From assembly GCA_010909165.1 (NCBI GenBank), contig MU008171.1, positions 1,178,001 to 1,242,000 on the forward strand: a DNA stretch of 64,000 nt, in the 5' to 3' direction. Below, piece after piece: positions 25,918 through 36,980 of the stretch. This DNA comes from Anthoceros angustus (taxonomy: Eukaryota; Streptophyta; Anthocerotopsida; Anthocerotales; Anthocerotaceae). The translations under genes and the position numbers were made by a program. The notes below the pieces were generated by a model. That model did not search any database and was not told the origin of the DNA. It saw only the letters and a list, made by a program, of their open reading frames with translations. Positions within the stretch are counted from its first letter, which is position 1, and every line of letters starts with the position of its first letter.

Positions 25918-26290
25918 TCCAACTCAGGGCAGTCCGTTGTTTGGTGTTTTTGAATGCTCAACACCTCCATGGGGTTTGGGGTTGTGATAGACGAAGCACT
26001 CTTCAATTTTGAGGTGAAGCATAGACGGACCTGTCAGGCTGGAACTTGTACAGAAGTGAGGCTGGCACTGGGGATAGGGTATGCGCTCTCACTGGGGATA
26101 GGGTATGCGCTCTGCCGTTGTAAAAGATGGCTAAATAGATGCCAAATTGCAGGGAAGTAGAGGTGCTGAGGTGTTCAGAAGTTAATGCACCAATTATCTG
26201 GGAGACCACAGGGACTTGCTTCATATTATCGTCCTAAGAGTGCTTCAGACGTATTGCTGACGTTAGGTACATATATGGTTCACAAGTTGA
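25918..26290. other. 3' intergenic region with a 24-bp duplication
   Basis: This lies between the DCAF1 stop (+) and the stop of the XS-RING gene (-). It contains a direct 24-bp tandem duplication at 26067-26114 (ACTGGGGATAGGG-type unit). No coding evidence. Confidence 0.55.
26067..26114. repeat. 24-bp tandem duplication
   Basis: Two adjacent copies of a 24-bp unit that begins ACTGGGGATAGGGTATGCGC. They differ at one base, in the DCAF1 3' flank. Confidence 0.85.
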
Positions 26291-27793
26291 TCATGTGTAA
26301 GCCTGGTGGTGGGTTGCCTTGGGCTTCACCTTCTGAGGTCTTTCGCAAGTCACGCATTTTCTCACTTTAGCAGCCCACAGGTCCAAGCCGCACGGATAAC
26401 AAACGTTCACGTGTCCGCAAGTGTACAAGGCTCGTTGCCTGGTGGGCTCGAATATCTTGTTGCACACGCTGCATTTGTTGCTGTGGTCCTGGGCGGCTTT
26501 CTCCGACTCTCTCTTGGCTTGCTCGACATCTTGCTTCATCTTTTCCTGCTTTGCCAGGGTCTCCTCGAGTAACAGTTCCTTCTCTTTCTGCTGTTGGTCT
26601 TTCAGGTTCATAAGTTCTCGGTTCTGCTTCTCTTGTAGCTCCACCTTCCTCTTGTTTTGCTGCTCCGCTAACTTAGCAAGTGCCGTCTCCATCTTCACTC
26701 GCAGTTCATAGTGGAAGTTGACATTCTTCATGGCAGCCAGCTGCCTTTGTTCCGCCTGACGTTTCCTGGACAAGTCCTCCTTCTGCTCGCGAAGTAATTC
26801 ACATGCCTGGGTTTCCATGGCATTTTCTGCCTCCCACATCTCCTTGTTTCTCTCCAGCGCTTCTCTGATCAGTGACTCGGTCTGACGATACTGGAGTACA
26901 ACATTTTCCTTCTCGGCCTCATGCTGCTTCTTCCTTTGCGCCAGGAGGGTCTCATGCTCCCTCTGAACCTTCTCCTCCAGTCCTTTCCGCGACAAAATAT
27001 CCAGCCTCTTCTGCTCCAGCTCCTGCGTCAACCTCCCTAGATCGGTCGCTTCTGTCTCGAGCGTCAACGCGATTTCCTTCTTCTGTTCCTCCAACATCTT
27101 CAGCCTCCGTTTCTGCTCCTCTCTCTCTCTCTGGGCGTTGTCGTGAGGCTTCAGCACTTTCTCCATCTTACTCTCCACCGTCCACCTCTTGAGCACTCTT
27201 CTGTCACGATCCATCTCCTCCATATCCCTGGGCTGCGCAAGGTAGCCGTAGATGATTCTCTTACCATCGTCGCTCACAAGCTCGGGAGTATCCCACCCCC
27301 CGATGGCCCACGGATTAGCATCACGGGGCCTCACTCTCATAAACATGTCCCTGCCCCTGTTACTCCTTTGGAGCAGCTCATGCAAATCCTCAGCCTCCAT
27401 AAAGCCCAAGTACGTGGGCGCAAAGGTGATCAGAGTCCTTCCCCGATGCCCCCGCGGACCATAGAGGCAAAGAACCCTGTTGAACTCAATATCCTTCTTC
27501 AGCCCCCGCACGAACATGCGTATTTCATCGTTATCCAGCCCTCGGATCCTCTTGGTCGCAGGGTCGTATCCCACCCTGGTATTCTCCAGCACAACAACAG
27601 GAGGCCACACGATCGGCACATCCTCATAATTCCCCGATCTCCGGTGCACATGCACAGCTCCTCCCTCATTCAAACGATCCTGCTCCTTGGTCTTAGGCTC
27701 AGATCCCTGTCTGGTCTTCTCCAGAACCTCGTTCACACCATCCTCAGCCTCCTCCATCGTCTCATCCTGGTTCCGCAGCTCTCCGTCTTCCAT
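26291..27793 (-). CDS. XS-domain, coiled-coil and C-terminal RING-finger protein
   Basis: A single-exon gene of about 500 codons. The N-terminal 60 residues are acidic. An XS domain follows (about residues 55-190): IVWPPVVVLENTRVGYD, then LCLYGPRGHRGRTLITF and YLGFMEAEDLHELL. XS domains occur in SGS3 and FDM/IDN2 proteins of RNA silencing and RNA-directed DNA methylation, where they bind RNA. A long Glu/Lys/Arg/Gln-rich coiled coil follows (about 210-440). The C-terminus is a C3HC4-like RING, CSVCNKIFEP through LYTCGHVNVCYPC to CVTCERP, typical of E3 ligases. The zf-XS and XH domains seen in SGS3/FDM proteins are not visible. An RNA-guided or RNA-binding ubiquitin ligase role is inference only. 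The start is the ATG of MEDGEL; an upstream in-frame ATG exists at 27811. Confidence 0.85.
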   Translation of the reverse strand: MEDGELRNQDETMEEAEDGVNEVLEKTRQGSEPKTKEQDRLNEGGAVHVHRRSGNYEDVPIVWPPVVVLENTRVGYDPATKRIRGLDNDEIRMFVRGLKKDIEFNRVLCLYGPRGHRGRTLITFAPTYLGFMEAEDLHELLQRSNRGRDMFMRVRPRDANPWAIGGWDTPELVSDDGKRIIYGYLAQPRDMEEMDRDRRVLKRWTVESKMEKVLKPHDNAQREREEQKRRLKMLEEQKKEIALTLETEATDLGRLTQELEQKRLDILSRKGLEEKVQREHETLLAQRKKQHEAEKENVVLQYRQTESLIREALERNKEMWEAENAMETQACELLREQKEDLSRKRQAEQRQLAAMKNVNFHYELRVKMETALAKLAEQQNKRKVELQEKQNRELMNLKDQQQKEKELLLEETLAKQEKMKQDVEQAKRESEKAAQDHSNKCSVCNKIFEPTRQRALYTCGHVNVCYPCGLDLWAAKVRKCVTCERPQKVKPKATHHQAYT

Positions 27794-28754
27794 AGCGCCT
27801 GAAAACTTCATACAACACACAAATCACGTCAATTATGCCAGTTCCTCATCCACACCCTGCCAGGCTCAGCCCATCATCCTCGCCCACACTCTTGCAGCAG
27901 GCAACGTATCGGACAGGTCTTGGCGCCGTCCCGCAGCCGCCACCAGTTGCGAGACAGAACTGAAGCGTGAGAAGAGGCCTACGAGACGACTCAAATTTGA
28001 ACTGATCAAGGGTTCGAACCCGAGTGGGCGCACCGGGTGTGGCGGGCCGGATATACGTTGGAAGTCGTGAATCGCACTGGACTTCTCCCGCCGAGAAGAA
28101 AGGAGTGAGAGCCTGAGAGGCAGGTTCCCGGCCTGCGGTGGCGGGATCGTTCAGGCAGCCTGCTGGCGACGAGGTTGGCGCGTGAAGGCAGATCGTACGG
28201 GGTGTGTCAGCCGGACCAGGACTGATGAGCACTGAGCGCATCTGATGCATGTGTGAGCGCCCACTGGTTGTGCGAGGCTGTTGCAAGAGAGAGACGGAGG
28301 GAAAGAGAGCAACGGCTTGACCGTGCGAGCTGCACCCAAAGTGCATTACGGGCGCCCCAGCTGTGGCCGCAGATTTGGTCTGCTGCTGAGAGCGTGGATC
28401 AGGGAGGCCTGCACTTGAGGCATTCGCCGTAGTTGCCTTGCGAGGTGACTGGTTCGGGGAGTTTGTCATGCGACAGTAACAGAGGCAAACCAGTTCGTTT
28501 CCGGTACGTACCGTGCGCACTCAACGTCTTGCGCAGCATTGATTGCCATGGTCGCTGGTGGAGAGGGGTAGCGTAGGAGAAGCGGGGTAGACACTGCACC
28601 TGCAGTTTCTTTTTTGGCCGGAAAGAGGACGCTTGTTTTGGAAGCTTAGGGAGTGGCACATAAGTTAGGGGCCCGTTTTGAAGGGCTCTGAGTGACGCTG
28701 TATCCCATTTTCCTTGATTTGGTTGAGCTGAAGAGCCGGATCACCCATGCGCAG
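27794..28754. promoter_or_regulatory. divergent intergenic region, XS-RING and SH3P genes
   Basis: About 960 bp separates two start codons on opposite strands, so both promoters lie here. It has no convincing exon. A palindromic GGGTTCGAACCC occurs at about 28009-28020; it resembles a T-loop, but no tRNA can be folded around it. Confidence 0.45.
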
Positions 28755-30919
28755 ATGGATGCCATAAGGAAGCAAGCGCGGAAATTCCAGGAGCAAGTAG
28801 CGAAGCAACAGCAGGTGCTTTCTCGTTTTCTGTTACTATATTTGTCTCCTTCCTTGAGCCCTCGTGCTTGCCGCCAGCTTTACTAAAGCGGTTCAATGCG
28901 TACAGGCCGTCTTCAAACAATTTACCGGACACTCTCAAGGTGATGGTGTCATTACCGATGAGGCTGAGTTGCAGCGGCATCAGCAACTAGAGAGGCTTTA
29001 TACCTCGACCAGAGCTGGCAAGGTTGTATGGACCCCTATTTGGGGTTGTAGGAGCTCAGTTCAAAAGTTTGTTAGTCTGTACTTTGCTTGTCCTGTGACC
29101 TGCCGCCCTGACAACCCACCTAATCTTGTATGCCGAACAGCACTATCAGCGTGATATTGTAAGGGGAGTTGAAGGTTTGATACAATCAGGACTGAAACAA
29201 TTTGAAGTCTGTGAGTTCCTCACTTTCCCACCAAGCCACGTTTAAGAGCTGCATTTACCTTGGGAGCCTCCTTAATGAATTGCCTCTTTTGCAGCTGCAA
29301 AACTTGCAGATGACTGCCGCAAATATGCAACAGAGAGCCCAGGGGTTGGTGGCTCGCTTGGCAGGGCTTCGTTGCACTTCAGCAATGCGTGGATGCAGGT
29401 GGAGAAGGAAAGGGATATCTTGCACCGTGTGCTCGGCACCCAGGTTTGGATACCAGGACTCGGATTCTTTCTCCTTTTGAAATTCAATCTCATTATGGTG
29501 AAATATTAGATGTTAGCTCGGCAATCCATAAATGTTGTGGATACCTTTCGCACATGGTGTGCTTCATTGTGTTCATGCTGGCAGGTTGCAGAACCTCTGA
29601 AGGCCATGGTCATGGGGGCACCACTAGAGGATGCTCGCCACCTCACTCAGCGCTATGACCGCCTTCGTCAAGAAGCAGAGGCTCAGGTCAGTGGAACGTG
29701 ACATGCTGGAATTGCTATAACTCTCAATCGAACATTGATTAGTTTTATTGTCACTCTATGTTGTGTTTGAGATGTAGAGCTGCATCTGTGAAACACAAAG
29801 GGGTACCCTCTCTGTCTTCTTGGGGGTTGATGTATTTTGATGAAACTGTGTGTGTTTGGCCAGGCAGCGGATGTTGGGAGGAGGCAAATGAAGAATAAAG
29901 AGGCTGGTGGAAATCTGGATAACACTGTGAAACTCCAGATGGCCGAGACGAAGTTGACAGAACTTGCATCAGCAATGGCTGTCCTTGGGAAGGAGGCAGC
30001 TGCAGCCATGACTGCTGTAGAAGCTCAACAACAGCGACTCACCCTCCAGAGGCTAATTGCAATGGCAAGTAGCCTCTGAAGTTCAGAAAACTGCAAGCGA
30101 TTCTCATAAGAATGCTCTGAACTGGTTGTTAAGCTTTTGGTCACATCTAGCGGTGGTTCTAATTCACCAAAACTATCAGCTGGCTCATGGCCCCTTGGTG
30201 TGTCTCATGTTGCAACAGGTAGAAGCGGAACGGTCCTTTCACCAAAGAGTTGCAGAGGTCCTTGATCAGCTGCAAGCGCAGGTGCCCCTTGTTCATCCAA
30301 CCCTGTTCCTGCGGATGGTGAGTTAATGCTGTTCTTGATGTATGCTGACTGATGTTTGGTGCAGATGGTGTCTGAACGACAGCGAAGTGAGTCTGTGCCA
30401 CCCCCCGTTACCGGAACTCCTGTTGTTGAAGTGGCACCTCCAGCATACGAGGATCTAAAGTCGAATGGACAGACTACCCCAGATCCTGCTCCAGGCATTC
30501 CTGCCCAGACTGCTGCTCAGAAAGCCTTGTTCTTTCTGGCTGAGGTAGGCCACACTCCATTTCGCTTGGTTAAGCTCGCCCTTTAGAGTAGTCATGGAGT
30601 TTGGCTTCTCTGTGCAGGTGATGCATTCTTTTGAGGCAGAATCAGAGGGGGAACTTAGTCTCGCCGTGGGAGATTATGTTGTCGTACGTCAGGTATGGTG
30701 CACTGCTCAGGAAGAGATCACTTGTATTTCTGTGTTGGTGTGTGTTTGTCTGACAGACATCAGCACTATGTGGCTTTTTCCTTGATTTGGCAGGTTTCAG
30801 GCACTGGCTGGTCAGAAGGAGAATGCAAGGGCAAGGCTGGTTGGTTTCCCACCTCTTACGTGGAGCAGAGGCAGAAAGCACCTGCTAGCAAGATTGCTGG
30901 AGGCAACTCTTTTCTGTAG
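28755..30919 (+). CDS. BAR and SH3 domain protein, SH3P2-like
   Basis: Plant SH3P proteins bend and bind membranes in clathrin-coated vesicle traffic, cell-plate formation and autophagosome formation. About nine short exons join in phase. Exon 1 (28755-28814) encodes MDAIRKQARKFQEQVAKQQQ, the diagnostic N-terminus. The BAR region follows with FTGHSQGDGVITDEAELQRH, LERLYTSTRAGK, RDIVRGVEGLI, VEKERDILHRVLGTQ and VAEPLKAMVMGAPLEDARHL. Further helices include AVEAQQQRLTLQRLIAM and AERSFHQRVAEVLDQLQAQ. A Pro-rich linker precedes the C-terminal SH3 domain: MHSFEAESEGELSLAVGDYV, then GWSEGECKGKAGWFPTSYVE with the ALYDY-like, WxE and Pro/Tyr positions kept. The length of about 370 residues fits the family. 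Confidence 0.93.
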
Positions 30920-32339
30920 AATCCATTCACTGGTATGTATGACACTGCTGGTGCTGGAGGGACTTGACTATTCTGGCGTCCTCAACCCGTTGGGCTCATT
31001 GGTGTCTTCCTTTTCTCGTCTTAAAGCCTGTATGGTGGATCGGCCTAGTATTCCCGCAGGTGCCTTTCTAGGACTCCAACACGTGAAAGTAGGAGTAGAA
31101 ATTGACACCATGTGTAAGGCTGTATTGATCCGGTCCTTCGTGTCGTAGAAATATTTATATTCATCCTAGGCTGTAGGTTTCTTCAATCGGAAAAGTAAAA
31201 ACACTTTGGGACCTGCGCCTGTCGGGGCAGCATTTCCGAGTGCCTACATACAATTGTATCCGTTGCCTTTGTGCGGTTTGACAATCCTAGTATATAGGTA
31301 CTGTTTAGTCTTCCACAAGTTCTTAACGAGTTCAAGCTCTGGCCTGATCATGGCATGGTCAGCACCTGTGTAACGGCATCCACATACATTCGCCGTTCCA
31401 TGTCAGTGCAGCGGAAAACTCTCGGACTACACTCTGATTCAGAGGTGATGCTGCAATGGAAAACACTCGGACAACACTCTGATTCAGAGATGATGCCAGG
31501 GCGCTGATGCTGGGTCAGACAAAGCTGCAGGCATATGGGCACATGGTGGCTTGCTGGTTCCCACACATCAACGCAAGAAGCGATCATCTCACGGTAGGCT
31601 CGTCAGATGTAGACACACAGCGACATGGCAATAGGTCAGACGGCTTCTCGTTCCGAACTCCTGCAGGCAGTATAAACAATCACAATCTGGAAAGCAAAAC
31701 AGCTGATGAGACAATGCCATTGACACTGGCTCAGAGAGCCTGTGGATGACGTCTAAGAAACAGGCCCTTGGCCGTGCATGGCCATTTCAGATAGCCATGA
31801 GAAATACAATCGAGAGGCTTCTCTTATAGAATGCCTCTGCTTTCCTACGCAAGCTCGTAATCACGGTGCTCTCCTCGTTCCAGCTGAAGTTCACAAATCC
31901 CCATGGACACCGTAGAAGACCTGGATGCCCGGCTACAGTGGCCTGCTGCACTTGACTTCCAAAGGACACTGTTGAGAAGAGTCTGAAACCCAGACCTAAC
32001 AATACATGTCTTGTTTAGTACTTTAATCTTCACTCTTTGACAGTACATCGTATGTTTCTCTGAATGTTCATACAACCATTCATCAGATATTGATATGTAG
32101 TCTTGATCTCGACACCAAGCATGTCTAAATGTCGACCCCAAGTATCTCTTGATGTCGACACCAAGTGTAGGCATCAAGCAAGAATATGTAAAGTTGCAGG
32201 GACGGCCATGTGAGCAAGTGAACGGCTGACGCAGCGGCAATTCACGATAGAACGGAACCTTCAATGCGGGGAGCGACTCCAATTTCAAAAGGGAATTCGC
32301 CTCTATGAGCTCGAGAGAGTGATCGCGACGAGGTCTGTC
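30920..32339. other. convergent intergenic region with short duplications
   Basis: About 1.4 kb between the SH3P stop (+) and TIM17 stop (-). It holds a 45-bp imperfect tandem duplication at about 31413-31500 and three degenerate copies of a GTCGACACCAAG-type motif at about 32105-32168. No gene is supported. Confidence 0.5.
31413..31500. repeat. 45-bp imperfect tandem duplication
   Basis: GGAAAACTCTCGGACTAC recurs 45 bp later as GGAAAACACTCGGACAAC. Both are followed by the same CACTCTGATTCAGAG segment. Confidence 0.8.
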
Positions 32340-33077
32340 CTACTTGAGATCAAAACCTGGCGTGGGAGGAGCAGGATGAGACTCAAAGCTGTCAAACTTC
32401 TCCACAGAAGAAGCAGCCGCTTTCTGCTCTTCGTTGTTTCCTCCAAACAGTCCTCCGAACAAGGAATTGGTCTTCTGCTCTGCTGGGAAGGGCGTGGCAT
32501 GGGGCACAGGGCCAACGCCTGTTGGGACAGCGGTGAATTGTGGCAGGGGCTCGTCAATGGGAGGCGGGTTTGCCATGCTGGCGGTGAGCCTGTTGAGCAT
32601 GATGACGCTGCCTTCTATCATGGCCAGGAGCACGCCGCCGAATACGGCAGACCTAGAAGCAGACCTCAAGCCCTGGCGCAGCTGCAGGAACCCTCCTGTG
32701 GCTGCACCCGCGGCGATGGAGTTCCAGGGGTCCTCCTTCTGCCGGAGGTATACCATGGAGCAGTCGAAGGTGGAGAAAAGGCCTCCCCACACGGCGAAGC
32801 TGCCTCCTATCCTAGGCGCGTTGATGCGCACTGCCTGCGTGCCACCTGCAGGCTGCTGTCAACGCCTTATCTCTGCCCAGCTAGACAATGAGAGGCGTGC
32901 AGGAGACGCAGACTTACCTGCGAGGCGCTCTCCCTTGGGAGAATTCTTCAGGCCCTTGATAAAATGCCAGGCGGATCCCCCCACCGCTCCCATGGAGAAG
33001 GCGCTGCCGATGTCATCCAGAATCCTGTCGGGGCATGGCTCCCGCACGTGCTCCGGCCTCTCGCCTGCACCTGCCAT
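32340..33077 (-). CDS. TIM17: mitochondrial inner-membrane translocase subunit TIM17
   Basis: The TIM23 presequence translocase component of the mitochondrial inner membrane. Exon 1 (33077-32918) encodes the highly conserved [19 protein letters not shown] and [15 protein letters not shown]. Exon 2 (32845-32340) encodes [20 protein letters not shown], then [40 protein letters not shown] and IEGSVIMLN. Together these give the four helices of the Tim17/22/23 fold. A Gly/Phe/Pro-rich C-terminal tail follows ([10 protein letters not shown]), ending in PPTPGFDLK, like the tail of Arabidopsis TIM17-2. The exon junction gives LAG-GTQAVR in phase. About 220 residues, as expected. Confidence 0.95.
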
Positions 33078-33359
33078 GGCGCAGCCTGCTACCAGTGCCT
33101 GCCTCTCCCAAGTTAAATCCCATAGCAGTGCCCAATTCTGCCGCCTTTCTCGAGGGCTTACACGTCTCCACCATACCATAAGCACACTGCAATCTCGAAC
33201 AGCTTGTGGCATAATCACCCAGCTGTCAATTCTGTACATTAATTCACAGACTGGTCCACACCTAGATAAGGAATCTAACTACCACCTAAACTCTAGCTCA
33301 ATCGACTTGAAATTGATTAGAGACTGTGAATGCAGACCTCTGGGTCTGTTGCAAGCAGC

Positions 33360-35425
33360 TCATGCCTCCCCTTGACACGAACACAATATCCTGCCATTTA
33401 CTAAGCCTTTAGTCTCACTGTCTGAAAACGAGTGCGCCAGATCGGGAGTGGATATAAGAAACACCACAAGGTACTCTGGGTGGGTCTCTAGAAAGTGGAT
33501 GAACTCAGCCCTGCTGATCACTTTTGTGTTCTTGGCATCAACCTTTTCGATAAATCTCTGTATCTGCACAGGCCAGCATTGCATTGTCAGCAAAAGAAAA
33601 CCCACCGGGGGAAACAAGTCATGAAGCATGACAGGGAAAGAGAGAAGAAACCTGTTCGTCGGTGATACTTGGAATGACGGCCCGAAGACTACTTCGAGTG
33701 TCGTCTCTGCTCACAAGTCCATCCTCATCAACGTCAAACAGTCTGAAAGCAGTATCAAAAGCCACCTTAAACTTTTTGTGCTTCGTCACAAATGCAAGTC
33801 CCACCGCATACTGCAACGATAAAAGAGGGTTAGGACTAGGAGCATCAAACGCGAGCTGTGTCTTTTGTCCATGCTTTTGGTAGAAAGCCACATCACAAAC
33901 CTGACGAAAGTTGATGAAACCCCTCCCTGGTTGATCAAAGAAGAGGAACGCCTTCCGCAGGAGGTTGGAACTTGGAAGATCCAGGGCAGACACAAAACCT
34001 CTATAGGTCACAACACCCCTGAAGCAACAGTATACCTTCTGGTCAGCTTTTTGAATCGACTCGGTACCTTTGTGGGACAAGGGGAGAACATGTACCTCCT
34101 CTCCACATCCATTTCTTGAAATTTGAGAAGGAAGTGTTTGGCCTCCTTGATATTGAGCTTGAACAGCTTCTCGAACTTGCCAAACTCCAAGAGTGCAAAT
34201 GAACTCCTAAACTTATTCTTCACAGCCTCTACACCGAGCGCAGAATCCTCATAGCTGTGCTCAGTGACCATCACATTCAATGCTTTGGCCATCTCCACTC
34301 GGACTCTTTCTGCAAATAGCCGAGGATTCTTTTGTTCTTGAAAGGTAGGCTCAACAATGGGCAAGTACTCCACCTGGCAAAGTAAGTAAACAGCAAGCAT
34401 TATATCAACTCCCTGTCCAAAAGTGAAGGACGGATATTGAATGTGAAACTCCTGAGGATCACCTCCATGAAATTATGGAACTGCGTCATCAACCGAAGCA
34501 GAAGACTGAATATAGCCGGGCCTTCCGCAGTCCATGAAGGATCCAGGTGTACATGCGGGTAGCGTATAACAACAGGTTGCACAGCGAAGCCAGGCGTGAA
34601 GGCTCCTGATTTGAAGGACACCAGCACCTTCCCATTCGTGGTTGTTGCCTCGGGGAATATCATCACGTGACTCCAGTCGTTGCACATAGCTCTCCTCTTT
34701 ATTTCACCTGCAGACGTAGTGTCAATAACTCCCTTTGTTCTCCTACAAAGTACTGCCAAGGCGATGATCTCGATGGAAGAAAGTTTCAGTTCCAGAAATA
34801 CACACGCATCCAGCACCAAAGCAAACCCCAGTCATCACTACTTGCCTGAAGCATTTCGGCGGGAATCCTGAGACACCCTGTTGACAGCAATGACCTGCAT
34901 GGCCTTCATGATAGCTCCAGCGATTGGCATACCCAAATTCTCCTGTGCTGTCACGATGACAGGCAAGTGCTTGAAGAAAATGAAGACCGGATCCACAAAC
35001 GTCACATGGTTACTGACAAGGATCGGAGTCCGGCTCCGATCAGCTGGCTTTCCCTTTATGTGAATCCAGTGAAACCCACATGCAAAGAGGAGCACCCTGG
35101 CACATATCCTCACCGGCCAGAAGAGGCGTCTGCGCCATGGAGGAAAAGGCTTCTTCAAAACATCTTTGGCACCGATGAGAGCCAGCTTAGTCATGTAGAA
35201 TCCCACCAGCAGACACAACACCCAGAGTAGCAATCGCAAGACACAGATGGGCGCCATCAGAATTGTTTTGAGAACTTCATACGGGCACGAGAACTTGCTG
35301 TCATTGTGAAACGGGTTGACGGGGACATCCGGCGGCAGCCGAGGTGGCACCGAGGGCTCCTGCTGCCTGCCCGGCCTCATCCTCCTCCGCAAACTGCGCA
35401 GACATGATTCCGCAAATTCGATCAT
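33360..35425 (-). CDS. LPEAT2: lysophospholipid acyltransferase with EF-hands, LPEAT2-like
   Basis: An ER acyltransferase that re-acylates lysophosphatidylethanolamine and related lipids. The N-terminal exon (35425-34850) has a hydrophobic anchor (LLLWVLCLLVGFYMTKLAL) and acyltransferase block I, NHVTFVDP, with the catalytic His and Asp. Later exons give RRAMCNDWSHVMIFPEATTT, which is block III but with EATT where EGTT is usual, then FTPGFAVQPVVIRYP. The C-terminal half has calcium-binding EF-hand units: FRLFDVDEDGLVSRDD is a good loop, flanked by the degenerate units FLFFDQPGRGFINFRQ and EKVDAKNTKVISRAEF. Domain order and length (about 530 residues) match Arabidopsis LPEAT2. The chosen start is the first ATG of the open frame. 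Confidence 0.9.
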
Positions 35426-35619
35426 CACGTGCTCCAGCCTTCAGAGGAGGTGATCTCCACGAATGCGCCCTGCTCCGGATATAATCCCCCTAGGTTTCCA
35501 ATCAAGAAAGCCAGGAGTCTCTCAAGAAGCCACTGGGCCTCCCAGAACGATACAAATCACTCCCACCAGGACTTCCCCGAACCTGCTGGAACCCAGGAAA
35601 AACCCCGCCCACAAAGTGA
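35426..35619. other. short intergenic region
   Basis: This lies between the LPEAT2 start and the end of a possible minus-strand gene. It should hold the LPEAT2 promoter; nothing else is seen. Confidence 0.35.
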
Positions 35620-35959
35620 TCAGGCCACCACTTCCACCAGACCCAAAACCCTGAGGCCAATCCGGGAAGCGGCCTCGGACGCAAATACCTCCACAATGGC
35701 AAACATCATTCCCAGAATCCCTGCCAACTTCACCCAAACTCGATAATCCACGCCTGTCCTGAAGAAGCGAAGGTAACAGCCCAGCTACTGTGCCATTGCA
35801 AACAGGAGGCTGGCAACGGCCAGCAGCAAAGGCAAAGCCTCCGGGAGCGGAAGTGGTAGCTCCAACCGGGGCACCAGGAGCCCAGTTGCGTGTCCGCAAA
35901 TCGCGGACAGCAGGCAGCCCAGCAAGCAGGGGCCGGGCACGCCCAAGAGGGAGAAGATG
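35620..35959 (-). CDS. unrecognised small membrane protein, 3' part
   Basis: Two candidate exons join in phase: 35959-35789 and 35758-35620. The first begins after a pyrimidine tract and AG, and encodes IFSLLGVPGPCLLGCLLSAI followed by a Pro/Leu-rich segment and LLLAVASLLFAMAQ. The second encodes TGVDYRVWVKLAGILGMMF and ends at TGA. The intron would be only about 30 bp, unusually short for this genome, which lowers confidence. Two or three hydrophobic segments are visible. No start codon or upstream exon could be found. I do not recognise a family; it may be a relic or a chance open frame. Confidence 0.3.
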
Positions 35960-36297
35960 CTGGAGAAAGAGAGGGACACAGTACGGATAAGCAGAGGGGA
36001 TTGTGGCGCAGATGGTGGCAGGAATCGGAAGCTACGCTACACGTATGCAGCAATGACACCCAGGTCTCAGATGCACCTGGATGTCCCGGTCACCTGATGC
36101 TGAATCCGGCCCCGATTCCCAATCGGCCCTTTTTTATTTACCGTTTGATTCAGTGAACGGAGGCTCTCGCTCCCGTTATTGCCAATTGCTATCTACCTAT
36201 TGCTATTGGGCAGGAGCACCTGCCAAATTTAGCTCCGGCCTTGCCTGAAATTCAAAGTCTTGCTGATGAGAAATTAGAATCTACACAAGGAATGATG

Positions 36298-36830
36298 AGC
36301 AAGAAATGGGCTGGGCCGGCCGACTCCAATTCCGGCTGCGAGGTGTGGCAGGGTCATCACAACCTTGGACGAATGCTCCTCACTTCTCACCGTCTCTCTG
36401 CAGTTTGCCGAATATGTCTGTCTCATCTTGTAGAACATGTTGCTCAGGAGTTGTGTCGAATCTCTGACTTCCTAATTCGTCTCTACTGTTTGGGTTCTCG
36501 CAGGTTTCTATGCCTGGCAGTGACTTACCCACTGGCCCAGATTCCGCGTGCCGGACAGATAGCTTACCTCCAAATACCATTGTCAGGAATGTACATTCAC
36601 GGCAACTTTACTTTTTCATGTGGTGTAAAATGCCCTGCACTCGGGTCTCAGCTTCTGTCCTGAAACTCATGCGATGCAGCAGATCTGGACTACGACCATC
36701 TCGAAGAACATTCAGATATCATAGTTGTGGATGACCTGGGTGTGTGCCTTCTCGAAGTATGTATCCAACTTGGCATGTTGCCATGACCTTCCTATCAACT
36801 CCTGAGTCTCGATGGTACGGGAACAATGCG
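36298..36830 (+). pseudogene. 5' part of a decayed glycosyltransferase-like gene copy
   Basis: This stretch aligns by eye, exons and introns alike, with the gene at 56.2-57.7 kb. Both share GCAAGAAA(A/T)GGGCTGGGCC at the left edge. Both have CGTCT(C/T)TCTGCAGT, TGTTGCTCA and TTCTATGCCTGGCAGTGA in the same order. The glycosyltransferase exon with GATATCATAG(T)TGTGGATGACCT also matches, ending near GGTACGGG. The open frame is broken repeatedly and the region matching the parent's first exons is mostly deleted. Because intron sequence is retained, this is a DNA-level duplicate, not a retrocopy. It stops at about 36830, where unrelated PPR sequence begins, and resumes at about 38954. Confidence 0.8.
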
Positions 36831-36930
36831 CACTTTTCGGTGCATCGTGGTGTCCAAGTAATGGAAGAAGAATTGAGGCAGGCAGGATGAGACGGCGATG
36901 CCGCTGGAGCTGCCCTCGTTGTTGCTACCG

Positions 36931-36941
36931 CAGCAGCAGCA

Positions 36942-36978
<37 letters not shown>
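36931..36978. repeat. (CAG)4(CTG)12 trinucleotide foldback
   Basis: Four CAG units run directly into about twelve CTG units, so the tract is self-complementary. It lies just upstream of the PPR coding sequence and translates to a run of Cys, Leu or Ala depending on frame, so it is probably not coding. Confidence 0.85.

Positions 36979-36980
<2 letters not shown>

Noticed and set aside
27990-28040. Possible tRNA based on GGGTTCGAACCC
   Set aside because: The palindrome gives only two or three T-stem pairs on either strand, and no acceptor stem pairs across about 72 bp.
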